A program made the translations under genes and the position numbers. Shown here in pieces: positions 8,738-17,308 of a stretch of DNA of 64,000 bases; the stretch's first letter is position 1; every line of letters starts with the position of its first letter. Under the pieces are notes generated by a model. It saw only the letters and a program-made list of their open reading frames with translations. It had not been told where the DNA came from and searched no databases. This DNA comes from Pullulanibacillus camelliae (lineage in GTDB: Bacteria > Bacillota > Bacilli > Bacillales > Sporolactobacillaceae): the NCBI RefSeq assembly GCF_014642655.1, contig NZ_BMIR01000011.1, positions 1-64,000 on the forward strand, written 5' to 3'.

Positions 8738-10381
8738 ATGAAGGCGTTTAAAATTTTAAAGCTAATGGATCACGGCCGAGGCTTTTTCGAAAAACGCCAT
8801 GTGAATTACCCTGCGCTGCGAGCGATATTACAAACAAAGCTACTCATGGATCAGCGCCGAGTCCCGACGATTATGAGTGGGTCGGGAAGGAAAAAGCATG
8901 GACAGAGGGAGAGAAACCATTTTCTCAGTTCGCTTTGGTTTTACGCATTGATTGGCTTGGTTTTGGTCCCCTTCATGATTATGGGGGGAAATTATACTTT
9001 TCAAATGAGCCTTGCTTACGCCATCATCATGTTTATCATTATGACTTCAATGGTTTCGGACTTTTCTTCTGTGTTGATGGATATCAGGGATCGCAATATT
9101 TTGGCTTCAAAGCCGGTTGATACGCGAACAATCAATATGGCAAAGACATTACATATTTTAATTTATATGACCCTTCTCACAGGAGCAACTACTGGAATTC
9201 CGTTAGTCGTCGGCTTATTGCGGCATGGGGTTATATTTTTTCTTATTGCACTCATAGAGGTTTTGTTGAGTGATATTCTGATCATTTTCCTTACAGCTCT
9301 GCTCTACTTTTGTATTCTTCGTTATTTCGATGGGGAAAAGCTTAAAGATGTGATCAATTACGTACAGATTGGTCTTATTATTGCAATCATGATAGGGTAC
9401 CAGTTTGTTGTGCGGTCCTTTGACCTTGTTAGTCTGAATGTGACCTTCCATTTGAAATGGTGGGATGTCTTTATTCCACCTATTTGGTTCAGTGCACCCT
9501 TTGAGTTGGTGCTTCACGATAGGGTGAATGGCTATCTGATCCTTTTTTCATTCATGACACTGCTTGTGCCGCTTCTAGCGCTTGCGTTTTACATGAAGTT
9601 GATGCCTACCTTTGAAAGGAATTTGCAAAAGCTCGTCAACAGAGGGGGCAAACAGAAAAGTCAACGACGATTTTCTTTAGAAAGTCATAAGGTGCTTTGT
9701 CGCTCAAAAATAGAACAGGCCGTTTTCCAATTTTCATGTCTAATGATGAAAAAGGAAAGGGAATTTAAGTTGAAGGTTTATCCATCACTGGGTTTTTCCA
9801 TTGTCTTGCCGTTTATTTTTATCTTTAATGCTTTGCATGACGGGTCTTTGGCTGATCTTTCGACTTCTAAGTGGTATCTGTCCTTTTATTTCTCACTGGT
9901 GATTATCCCTAGTGTGGTGGTGATGCTGAAGTATTCTGGCAATTATAAGGGGGCTTGGATTTACAAGGCGCTGCCGATTGAAGAGCATGGAGACATTTAT
10001 AAAGGGGCGATAAAGGCCTTTGTTTACAAGCTATTTGTCCCCTTATTTCTCATACTGGCTGTCGTGTTTATTGTCTTGTTTGGCTTTCGGATTGTTCCAG
10101 ACCTCATCATTACTTTTTTGAATGCCTTGTTATATGTCTATATCTGCTTTCTAATGACTGGAAAGGTCATTCCATTTTCGCGTCCGTTTGAAAATATACA
10201 GCAAAGCGATGGCATTAAAATTTTCTTTCTTATATTTATTATCTTAGGTTTTGTGGGGCTTCATTGGCTCTGTACGATTTTCTCTTTTGTTCTATATGGG
10301 TATTTACTTGTTTTATTAGCAGTCAATGTTATTGTTTGGAGGAAAGGCTTTTTGCTAGCTGCTCGTTCCTTCAAAGGCTGA
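8738..10381 (+). CDS. ABC transporter permease of the exporter pair
   Basis: A 547-aa polytopic membrane protein with roughly twelve hydrophobic segments in two halves, separated by a cytoplasmic stretch around residues 300-345 rich in Arg/Lys/Ser. The N-terminal cytoplasmic part contains the segment LRAILQTKLLMDQRRVP, common in Bacillus ABC-2-type permeases that partner YthP-like ATPases. The start ATG lies 3 bp after the ATPase stop, so translation is coupled. No closer family assignment is possible from the sequence. Confidence 0.75.
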   Translation: MKAFKILKLMDHGRGFFEKRHVNYPALRAILQTKLLMDQRRVPTIMSGSGRKKHGQRERNHFLSSLWFYALIGLVLVPFMIMGGNYTFQMSLAYAIIMFIIMTSMVSDFSSVLMDIRDRNILASKPVDTRTINMAKTLHILIYMTLLTGATTGIPLVVGLLRHGVIFFLIALIEVLLSDILIIFLTALLYFCILRYFDGEKLKDVINYVQIGLIIAIMIGYQFVVRSFDLVSLNVTFHLKWWDVFIPPIWFSAPFELVLHDRVNGYLILFSFMTLLVPLLALAFYMKLMPTFERNLQKLVNRGGKQKSQRRFSLESHKVLCRSKIEQAVFQFSCLMMKKEREFKLKVYPSLGFSIVLPFIFIFNALHDGSLADLSTSKWYLSFYFSLVIIPSVVVMLKYSGNYKGAWIYKALPIEEHGDIYKGAIKAFVYKLFVPLFLILAVVFIVLFGFRIVPDLIITFLNALLYVYICFLMTGKVIPFSRPFENIQQSDGIKIFFLIFIILGFVGLHWLCTIFSFVLYGYLLVLLAVNVIVWRKGFLLAARSFKG

Positions 10382-10454
10382 CCGGTTGCATGAGTCTGAG
10401 CCGATAATCATAATCATAGAAACCATTAGTCGGACACTTGCAGTCTTGCTTTTT

Positions 10455-10500
10455 AAAAGGGCATGCCTCTTCTTTTATGGGGAGTCATGCTCTTTCCTTT
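10455..10500 (+). terminator. Terminator of the ABC exporter operon
   Basis: AAAGGGCATGCCTC pairs with GAGTCATGCTCTTT (one G-U, one mismatch), followed by CCTTT. Confidence 0.65.
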
Positions 10501-10845
10501 ATGTCGTAATTTCAGACGTCCGTATTTTATCATCAGAATGAATAAATAAAAGTTTAGGCTTTGCCTTTGCTATCTGAGGATTATGAATGGGTGGCGTGCT
10601 TGAACATAATGAAGCGCGCTACAGCAAGTCTTCTTTAGTTTTCACGAAATGTTTAGACTTTTTTTACGAAATGACTTGCTTCTCTGCACTGAAAGAGTAA
10701 TAATGAGTAATTATTATGAGTGAGCTACAAGAGGAGATAGGCCAAATAAAACGCTCTGTGAGTGTTGGGAGCGTACGTACCTACAAAGGCGTATCTATTT
10801 TTATCTTATTTTTACTGAATTTTTCAATATACAGGAGTTGTGGTA
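10501..10845 (+). promoter_or_regulatory. Leader region of aspartokinase, no recognised riboswitch
   Basis: This 345-bp gene-free stretch has a possible promoter near 10675 (TTGCTT, 16 bp, TAATAAT), an AT-rich palindrome around 10700-10720 and ACGCTC (10751) able to pair with GAGCGT (10768). I looked for a lysine riboswitch core and for a T-box sequence and found neither. The overlapping 69-codon frame from 10716 has no ribosome site and is not called. Confidence 0.25.
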
Positions 10846-12219
10846 ATGAAGGTTGTAAAGTTTGGTGGATCATCTTTGGCTTCAGGAGAGCAGATTCAAA
10901 AAGTGTTGCATATCGTAATGGCTGATCCGAGGCGGAGGATTGTTGTTGTTTCTGCTCCGGGAAAGCGTGCACCTGATGATGAGAAGGTGACAGATCTATT
11001 GATTCAGTGTGCAGAGTCCCAGCTCAAAGGGGAGCATTCGACGGATAAGGTGGATAGCATCCTTCAGCGCTATGCCAGCATTGCTGATGAGCTAGGCTTA
11101 TCTGACAAGGTTATAGTGCGTATTCGCAGGGATCTGAATGCTGTACTTGAAGGGGATAGAAGTGAACCGCTGCAATATATTGATGCCGTTAAAGCCTGTG
11201 GGGAGGACAACCATGCGAAGCTGATTGCAGCTTATTTTGAAGCTCAAGGTGTGCCTGCTCAATATGTGAACCCTCATGAGGCTGGGCTGTTTGTCACGAG
11301 CGAAGCGGGCAATGCACAGGTTTTAGAAGAATCCTATGACCATTTATATCAATTAAGGGAGCGGCAAGGTGTCCTAATTTTTCCTGGATTTTTCGGCTAC
11401 AGTAAGGCAGGAAGGGTCTATACCTTTTCAAGAAGTGGTTCGGATATCACAGGCTCGGTCCTCTCTCATGCGGTTAAAGCAGAATTATATGAGAATTTTA
11501 CTGATGTGGATGCCGTTTTTTCCGTTAATCCCCACATTGTCTCACATCCGAAGGAAATCACAGTATTGACCTATAGAGAGATGCGTGAGCTTTCTTATGC
11601 TGGGTTTTCCGTTTTTCATGATGAGGCTTTGATTCCTGCCTTTCGTGCCGGTATCCCCGTCAATATAAAAAATACCAATAATCCGAATGCGCCAGGAACA
11701 AAAATCGTCAGTCACCGTGAACTCACCAATGGCCCTGTCGTTGGTATAGCCAGTGATGAGGGTTTTTGTAGCATTTATATGAGCAAGTATCTGATGAACA
11801 GAGAGGTTGGCTTTGGTAGAAAGGTCCTCAATATTTTAGAGGACTTCGGCATCACCTATGAACACATTCCCTCAGGAATTGATGATATGAGCATTATATT
11901 AAGACAAAATCAATTGGAGCCATTAATTGAAACGGGTATTTTAACACGTATTAAAGAGGAGTTAGCTGTTGATGAAATAGCAATTGAATATAATCTTGCC
12001 CTCTTGATGGTGGTTGGAGAAGGGATGCGGCGTAATGTAGGGACAACAGCAAGAGCAGCTAGGGCCCTTGCTGAGGCTGGGGTAAATATAGAAATGATCA
12101 ACCAGGGCTCTTCTGAGGTCAGCATGATGTTTGGGGTAAAAGAAACAGAGGAAGCCCGCGCAGTTCAGGCGTTGTACGATGAATTCTTCGCCTCCGCCTC
12201 TGTCCATGAAAAGGCTTAA
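10846..12219 (+). CDS. Aspartate kinase
   Basis: Phosphorylates aspartate in the first step of the Lys/Met/Thr and diaminopimelate pathway. About 457 aa, the length of the monofunctional class III type (B. subtilis YclM/ThrD). N-terminal KFGGSSLASGEQ is the kinase nucleotide site; SRSGSDITGS and TDVDAVFSVNP are the catalytic and aspartate-binding segments; the C-terminal 160 residues hold two ACT domains, including GIDDMSIIL and EAGVNIEMINQGSSEVSMMFG, typical of allosteric control by end-product amino acids. AGGAG at 10833-10837 fits ATG 10846 rather than GTG 10840. Monocistronic. Confidence 0.9.
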   Translation: MKVVKFGGSSLASGEQIQKVLHIVMADPRRRIVVVSAPGKRAPDDEKVTDLLIQCAESQLKGEHSTDKVDSILQRYASIADELGLSDKVIVRIRRDLNAVLEGDRSEPLQYIDAVKACGEDNHAKLIAAYFEAQGVPAQYVNPHEAGLFVTSEAGNAQVLEESYDHLYQLRERQGVLIFPGFFGYSKAGRVYTFSRSGSDITGSVLSHAVKAELYENFTDVDAVFSVNPHIVSHPKEITVLTYREMRELSYAGFSVFHDEALIPAFRAGIPVNIKNTNNPNAPGTKIVSHRELTNGPVVGIASDEGFCSIYMSKYLMNREVGFGRKVLNILEDFGITYEHIPSGIDDMSIILRQNQLEPLIETGILTRIKEELAVDEIAIEYNLALLMVVGEGMRRNVGTTARAARALAEAGVNIEMINQGSSEVSMMFGVKETEEARAVQALYDEFFASASVHEKA

Positions 12220-12235
12220 AGGTCGCTTTACGTAA

Positions 12236-12453
12236 GAGGGTGGGACAAAGCTAAAAGAGATCACCTTAATATCGAACGCTAAGATTTTAAAAGGAGTCAG
12301 GGAAACCAGAAGTGTAGTCAAAAGACGGAGACTTCCCCGCGGAAAGCGAAGTGTTTTAACAGAGCGCTTCATAACTCATTCAAAAAGTCGAACGCATTCA
12401 CATTCTATGCGGTCGACTTCTTTATGAGCTGAACGCTTCTATCCCAGCTCCTT
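12236..12453 (+). repeat. Dispersed repeat family B, copy 2
   Basis: GGTGGGACAAAGCT at the left end, GGAGTCAGGGAAACC, TTCCCCGCGGAAAGCGAAG, GCTTCATAACTCATTCAAAA, then the hairpin GTCGAACGCA...TGCGGTCGAC and GAGCTGAACGCTTCTATCCC. It lies between the convergent aspartokinase and sodium symporter genes, where its hairpin may act as a bidirectional terminator; no other terminator is seen there. Confidence 0.8.
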
Positions 12454-12510
12454 ATTTTTTCGAATATATAAGAAAGGGATAAAATTTTGGAGTAGTTTTA
12501 TACATTTTTA

Positions 12511-13854
12511 TCATTTAAAAAGACCGAGGGTGCTTAGGAAGACTAGGATAATCGTGATGGGCACGAGCCATTTCATCAGGAAGTGCCAGCAGGTATACCA
12601 GCCCTGACCTAGTCTGCCGCCTTCTAAGAATTGTTGTTTAACCAGCTGTTTATCCATCTTATGCGCGATAAAAATAGCGATCAAAAAGCAACCGACAGGC
12701 AATAGGATATTGCTGACAAGAAAATCAGTCGCATCAAAGGCTGTTTTGCCAAAAATGTGGATATGCTTGAGCGTACTCTGTGAGAGTGCTGCCGGAATCC
12801 CTGCGACGAACATGATGATACTGGCCAAAATAGTGACTGTGACTCTTGAGCGCTTACCTGATCGCGTAAATGCTGAAACAATGACCTCTAATAGGCTAAA
12901 TGACGATGTGAGAGTGGCAAAAAGAAACAAGAGCAAGAACAAGCATAAGAAAACCTCTCCAAATGGCATTTGTGCAAACACGGTTGGCAAGACAATGAAT
13001 AACAGACCTGGGCCCTGTGTTGGTTCAAGACCGAAGGCAAATACGGCTGGGAAGATAGCGAAGCCAGCTAATAAAGAAACGATAATGTTCATGAGGCTCA
13101 CGCTTGCAGCAGAAGAAGGCAGATTTACCTTTTTGCCTAGGTAGGAGCTATAGGTTACCATACATGAAAAGCCAACGGCTAGGGAGAAAAAGGATTGTCC
13201 AAGTGCATAGAGCACGCCCTGACCAGTGATCTTAGAGAAGTCTGGCTGTAAGAAGAAGCGCAAGCCCTCCATAGCATTGTTCAGTGTCAGTGAACGAATC
13301 ACAAGGACGAGAAAAAAGAGAAATAATAATGGCATAAGAAATTTATTCGTTTTTTCGATCCCCTTTTGAATGCCAAAAGCGACCACGATTAAATTAATGA
13401 GTAAGAAGATGGCCATCCCTATAAAGGTGATCCCAGGACTAGATGTAATGTGTGTGAACACTTCTCCGTAATTTTGCTGGGGTTTGATCAGCATCCCAGG
13501 GATAGAAAGGATGCAATAGATGGTGACCCAGCCGCCGACTACACTATAAAAGGATAATAATAAAAAGCAGCCCACGACACCGAGGCGCCCAATACCTGTC
13601 CATAAACTCTTTGGCGCCAGCTTCTGATAGGCACGAATGGCTTCCTCCCCCGAGCCTCTTCCAATAATGAATTCGGAAATCAAAAGGGGCAGTCCAATAA
13701 GGAGAGTAAAGATAATAAAAAGAAGGAAAAAGGCTCCGCCCCCGCTTATCCCTGTTTCATAAGGAAATTTCCAGATGGCCCCTAGTCCAATTGCCGCTCC
13801 AGCCGAAGCTAAGATAAATCCAATTTTTGATGTCCATTGTTCTTTTGGTTCCAT
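12511..13854 (-). CDS. Neurotransmitter:sodium symporter (NSS/SNF) family transporter
   Basis: Sodium-coupled amino-acid-type transporter, 447 aa, about eleven or twelve membrane segments. The N-terminus WTSKIGFILASAGAAIGLGA followed by IWKFPY and the unwound TM1 motif GAAIGLGAIWKFPYE, which forms the Na+ and substrate sites in LeuT, are clear; GGGAFFLLF follows. Closest in type to B. subtilis YocR/YhdH. The substrate cannot be read from sequence. Monocistronic on the minus strand. Confidence 0.88.
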   Translation of the reverse strand: MEPKEQWTSKIGFILASAGAAIGLGAIWKFPYETGISGGGAFFLLFIIFTLLIGLPLLISEFIIGRGSGEEAIRAYQKLAPKSLWTGIGRLGVVGCFLLLSFYSVVGGWVTIYCILSIPGMLIKPQQNYGEVFTHITSSPGITFIGMAIFLLINLIVVAFGIQKGIEKTNKFLMPLLFLFFLVLVIRSLTLNNAMEGLRFFLQPDFSKITGQGVLYALGQSFFSLAVGFSCMVTYSSYLGKKVNLPSSAASVSLMNIIVSLLAGFAIFPAVFAFGLEPTQGPGLLFIVLPTVFAQMPFGEVFLCLFLLLFLFATLTSSFSLLEVIVSAFTRSGKRSRVTVTILASIIMFVAGIPAALSQSTLKHIHIFGKTAFDATDFLVSNILLPVGCFLIAIFIAHKMDKQLVKQQFLEGGRLGQGWYTCWHFLMKWLVPITIILVFLSTLGLFK

Positions 13855-13965
13855 TGGCTACTTCCTCTCTTTTATGATATAAAATGGCATTTTTAGAACC
13901 GTAAAAAAGATAACAATACCTTTTACTCTATGATAATGTGCTAAAGAATGCAATCCGCCTTCTTA

Positions 13966-14025
13966 TTGACAGAAAATTTTGCAGCTGTTAATATATCGAT
14001 ATACGATATAACGATAGTCGATATA
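13966..14025 (+). promoter_or_regulatory. padR promoter with overlapping palindromic operator
   Basis: TTGACA (13966-13971), 17 bp, TAATAT (13989-13994) is a near-consensus sigma-A promoter. The -10 is overlapped by TATATCGA (13992-13999), which is inverted as TCGATATA at 14018-14025, with further TATCG/CGATA half sites between. This layout implies autorepression by the PadR protein encoded 23 bp downstream. Confidence 0.75.
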
Positions 14026-14047
14026 GATGCCTGATTGAGGTGTTGGA

Positions 14048-14395
14048 ATGGCAAAGTATAAAAAGATCGAGAGTTTTTTACCGCTGACGCATACAACGTA
14101 TTACATTTTATTAGCGCTGATTTCACCAGCTCATGGCTATGGCATTATGCAAGAGGTCAAAGCAATCACGCATGGAGAAATAGCGCTCGGCCCAGGAACT
14201 TTATACGGCGCGCTCAGTAAGCTGACAAAACAAGGCTTGATTACTAAACTTGAAGAATTTGCGACCAATCGTCGCAAGTATTACACATTGACTCCCCTAG
14301 GTAGGCAGGTTGTAAAAGCTGAATATGAGCGTATTAAAAGCCTTGTAGAAAATAGCAGTGAGCTCATTCAGGGGTTAGAAGGAGAGGATGAATGA
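14048..14395 (+). CDS. PadR-family transcriptional regulator
   Basis: 115-aa winged-helix repressor. The motif YYILLALISPAHGYGIMQEV followed by GTLYGALSKLTKQGLI and RRKYYTLTPLGRQV is diagnostic of the PadR N-terminal domain. It lacks the long C-terminal helical domain of PadR itself, as in the short LmrR-like group. It is the first gene of an operon with two DUF2812 membrane proteins, overlapping the next start by ATGA; PadR-DUF2812 operons are common in Firmicutes, and the regulator probably controls their expression. Confidence 0.9.
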   Translation: MAKYKKIESFLPLTHTTYYILLALISPAHGYGIMQEVKAITHGEIALGPGTLYGALSKLTKQGLITKLEEFATNRRKYYTLTPLGRQVVKAEYERIKSLVENSSELIQGLEGEDE

Positions 14396-14928
14396 TGTCA
14401 CAGGCAAAGAAGGTTCTGAAAATGTTCCCGGTTTGGCAGATGGAGGAAGAGGAGCAATGGTTAAGCCGAATGGCCCAGCAGGGGTGGCAATTAACGGGAT
14501 GCCTGCCAGTTATTCCTGTTTATATCTTTGAAGAACAGAAATCGCACTCTGCGGTATTTAAAATTGATTTACAGCCAGAATTGCGCAAGAAGGATCGCGG
14601 AGAGTATAAACAGGTTTTTGCGGATAGTGGTTGGGAATTTATCATTAAGCGTGGTGACCGTTATTACTTTCAAGGTGAGGGCACTGAGCTAATGTCTCAG
14701 GACATTTATACGGATAAGCCATCAAAGCTGGAGCGCTATAAAAAGCAGACGACACTATTATCGATGCTTGCCTTCATTTTTTGCTTAAATGGCGTGGTTC
14801 ACTTTTTGGGTGAAAAGCCCCCCTTTAACTTTATGAAGTATATCGATGGCTTAGGGCTACTCATCACACTATATGGTTTAACGAAGCTGAAGTTGAAGAT
14901 GCGAGGGATTGCGAGACAGCAGAAATGA
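14392..14928 (+). CDS. DUF2812 membrane protein 1
   Basis: 178 aa. The N-terminal soluble part, about 120 residues, starts QAKKVLKMFPVWQMEEEEQWL and contains the family pattern MAQQGWQL and a later DSGWEFI...YYF segment; two hydrophobic segments follow at about residues 123-155, then a basic tail. DUF2812 proteins are uncharacterised, and the usual partner is a PadR regulator as here. It overlaps padR by four bases, so it is translationally coupled. Start may be 14392 or 14395. Confidence 0.85.
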   Translation: MMSQAKKVLKMFPVWQMEEEEQWLSRMAQQGWQLTGCLPVIPVYIFEEQKSHSAVFKIDLQPELRKKDRGEYKQVFADSGWEFIIKRGDRYYFQGEGTELMSQDIYTDKPSKLERYKKQTTLLSMLAFIFCLNGVVHFLGEKPPFNFMKYIDGLGLLITLYGLTKLKLKMRGIARQQK

Positions 14929-14941
14929 AGGAGGAAGGCAA

Positions 14942-15468
14942 GTGCGTAAAAAGAAAAAGTGTTTAAAGTGTTTTTAACTTGGCAGGAAGAGCAGGAAGCC
15001 GGGTGGCTCATGGAAATGGCGCGGCGAGGCTGGCATTTACGAGGCTATCATTCATTTGTCTATTCGTTTGTTCAAGGTGAACCAGAAGAGGTGGTATATA
15101 AGCTGGATTATCGCAAGGCTCTAAAAAAAGTGGAACATGAAGAATATGTGGCTCTTTTTGAGGATTCTGGCTGGACGCATGTCGATGACTATATGGGCTG
15201 GCACTATTTTAAATCAGCAGCGACGGCAAAGGTTTTACCTGAAATTTACTCAGATTCTGACTCACTCTTGCAAAAATATAAGCAGCTGCTCACGACCTTA
15301 ATTTCATGTGCCCTTCCGTTATTGGCTATTTATTTCTTGATTGTTCTACAGAACGACTATGTGTTCATGCTTGTTCTTAAAATCCTTTATCCTATGATAC
15401 TGGGTGTCCTGCTAATTTGTATCTTAAAAACGAGTCTTAAGCTACAGCGCATAAAGAAAAGGGAGTAG
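14942..15468 (+). CDS. DUF2812 membrane protein 2, apparent frameshift at codon 5
   Basis: Paralogue of the preceding gene: FLTWQEEQEAGWLMEMARRGW near the N-terminus, EDSGWTHV and YYMGWHYF-like segments, two C-terminal membrane segments and a basic tail. The best ribosome site, GGAGG at 14930-14934, points to GTG 14942, which reads MRKKKK and then runs into a stop at 14975. The homologous frame starts at 14959 (MFKVFLTWQ) and has no ribosome site of its own. One extra A in the runs at 14948-14958 would give MRKKEKVFKVFLTWQ, aligning position by position with the first DUF2812 protein. Either the gene is off by one base or it uses slippage. Confidence 0.7.
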
Positions 15469-15475
15469 GCAATGT

Positions 15476-16189
15476 CTAGCGCCTAACATTGAGATGACCA
15501 TATAGATCGGATAGAGTGTGAATATGCTTGGCTGCTAACGTTTCAAGTAAGCCCTTCCATAGATGGACCATCGCGTTGACGTCCCCTTTCGCCGTATGAC
15601 GCTCTTGGCAAGAGATATTATAGAACTGTAAGGCGTCATCCAATGTTTTAAAGGTCTGCTTGTTCAAACTCTCCATGATCTGCCTTAGTTCTAGCGACTG
15701 TTGAGTCAATTTTAAACGCCCGTGCCCCCACAGATAATGATTTAAGAAAGAGAGATCGTGCTGAATATGGTAACCTGTGATAATGGAACCAGAGAGCAAG
15801 GAGAGGGTTTGATCCATGATCTCTGATAAAGCTGGGGCATGTTGCACATGCTCTTCTTTAATTTGGGTTAGCTCAGAAATGTGGTAGGGGATCGCCCGTT
15901 GCGGGTTAACGTAGGTGTAATAGTCATCGACCACTTTTCCATTAATGGTTTTGGCGATAGCGATAGAAATAATTTGATCACCGGCTTCTGGATGGAAGCC
16001 GGTGGTTTCTGTATCTAATATAGTGATAGGAATCTGTTTGATCTCACTTTCTAAGGTGTAGCGCTTTTGCTTGGCCTCTTTTAGGATAGAGCGTACAAAG
16101 GCTTCATTTTGAAAGGAGCCCGTTTGATTGGTGGGAACACCAGATGTTAATAGTCTGCCGATCCAAGTTCTGAAAGGATTTTCATTCAT
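15476..16189 (-). CDS. DnaQ-like 3'-5' exonuclease domain protein
   Basis: About 237 aa with a DEDDh exonuclease domain: ITILDTETTGF (ExoI Asp/Glu), HIQHDLSFL (ExoII Asp) and ERHTAKGDVNAM (ExoIII His/Asp). About 40 residues precede the domain. It resembles the proofreading epsilon subunit of DNA polymerase III and stand-alone exonucleases. It overlaps the upstream DUF294 gene; GGAG 9 nt before ATG 16189 favours that start over ATG 16204. DnaQ-like exonucleases paired with DUF294 nucleotidyltransferases occur in other bacteria, but their substrate is not settled. Confidence 0.85.
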   Translation of the reverse strand: MNENPFRTWIGRLLTSGVPTNQTGSFQNEAFVRSILKEAKQKRYTLESEIKQIPITILDTETTGFHPEAGDQIISIAIAKTINGKVVDDYYTYVNPQRAIPYHISELTQIKEEHVQHAPALSEIMDQTLSLLSGSIITGYHIQHDLSFLNHYLWGHGRLKLTQQSLELRQIMESLNKQTFKTLDDALQFYNISCQERHTAKGDVNAMVHLWKGLLETLAAKHIHTLSDLYGHLNVRR

Positions 16190-17243
16190 AGCTCTTGACT
16201 CCATTCCAATTCAAAACGTGTTTTTGCCAATGCCTTGCTGTTCGCATTGCTGCCTTTAATACAGCTTTATCTTGTGAAGACAACCGATTCAACCGGAGAT
16301 AATTATTGTTCTCTTCCTGACCAAGAGAAGAGTGCAGCCGAAAATATAAACTAGAGGTGAATGCCTTTTTTATCTCTATAGATACCCGTTCTGAAATGAA
16401 CCCCTTATTTTTTAGCATGTCGAGCCTCTCTAGTGTTGTGGTGGCTTGAATCTCATGTTGAATGGCCAAAAATTTAACGCTATTAACAATGGGGACATAG
16501 AGACTGGTTTTTATATTGATTTCCCCGCTGTGTTCCCCCCAGCGTTCTTTGTGCACCTGTCCGAAGAGGCCAAGTGGTACCTTGGGTTGTTCTAAATGCT
16601 CCTGCATCCGCTTGATCGCATGTTTGGATGCTTTGATTGCCTGATTCAATTGAGTCTGGGCGTGATAGATTAATTGTGTGCTCCCGTAGATGGGACGTAA
16701 ATCAGACGCGATGTAGAGATAGCGAATATCATCAGGCTGAGAGGCTTGGATGTGCGCTTGCATAGATGCCAGCCAGTCCTTAAAAGCTTTTGACCAGCGC
16801 GGATTGGTGGCCATGACATTGCCTGGGCAATAAGGATAGCCGATGGTATGCAAGGCGTTGGTCATGCGTTTAGCCAAATCCCCGATAAAAGAACGACAAT
16901 GATACGAGTCTTCACTCTCACAGCAATATAAGATCCCATTATCTTGATCCGTCCAAATCGTTTGTTCAAACCGTGCGCCACTTCCGAGCAGATAGACGCA
17001 GAAATGAGGGGGCGCTGTTCCGATCCCTGAAGCAAGAGTCTCTTGTTCAGCGATGGAGATTGCCTTTTTCATTAAAGCATCATGAATGCGGTTGACATGA
17101 TCGAGCATTTGCACAATGGTTTGTTGCGAAAAATACATTTCCTGGAGTGCTGAAAAAATATGCTGATGACAGCTTCTCAAGCCTTGAAGATTCTCTGTTC
17201 TTTCGATTTGCTTAGCCAGTCGCGTAAAAGCATTGTTCACCAC
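16182..17243 (-). CDS. DUF294 GlnD-like nucleotidyltransferase
   Basis: 353 aa. The motif GSGARFEQTIWTDQDNGIL at about residues 104-122 is the nucleotidyltransferase signature of the GlnD/DUF294 group (GSxGRxExT...TDQDN), with the two metal-binding aspartates in DQDN. A helical N-terminal region of about 90 residues precedes it and a DUF294 C-terminal helical domain follows, with DLRPIYG as its usual hallmark. There are no CBS or HD domains. It sits between the ammonium transporter and a DnaQ-like exonuclease on the same strand, in the place where B. subtilis has the PII gene (nrgB/glnK). A nitrogen-signalling role is an inference from this context. Confidence 0.85.
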   Translation of the reverse strand: MVNNAFTRLAKQIERTENLQGLRSCHQHIFSALQEMYFSQQTIVQMLDHVNRIHDALMKKAISIAEQETLASGIGTAPPHFCVYLLGSGARFEQTIWTDQDNGILYCCESEDSYHCRSFIGDLAKRMTNALHTIGYPYCPGNVMATNPRWSKAFKDWLASMQAHIQASQPDDIRYLYIASDLRPIYGSTQLIYHAQTQLNQAIKASKHAIKRMQEHLEQPKVPLGLFGQVHKERWGEHSGEINIKTSLYVPIVNSVKFLAIQHEIQATTTLERLDMLKNKGFISERVSIEIKKAFTSSLYFRLHSSLGQEENNNYLRLNRLSSQDKAVLKAAMRTARHWQKHVLNWNGVKSYE

Positions 17244-17308
17244 ATTATCACCTATAAAGCGCCATTGAGCTGTCTAAGGCCCAGTGACTTAAAATAGTCT
17301 TCATTTGA

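Noticed and set aside
10560-10845. Lysine riboswitch or T-box in the aspartokinase leader
   Set aside because: I could not find the conserved core sequences of either, nor a clear terminator before the start codon.
10716-10925. 69-codon open frame before aspartokinase
   Set aside because: No ribosome site, composition unlike a protein, and the second half overlaps the aspartokinase start in another frame.
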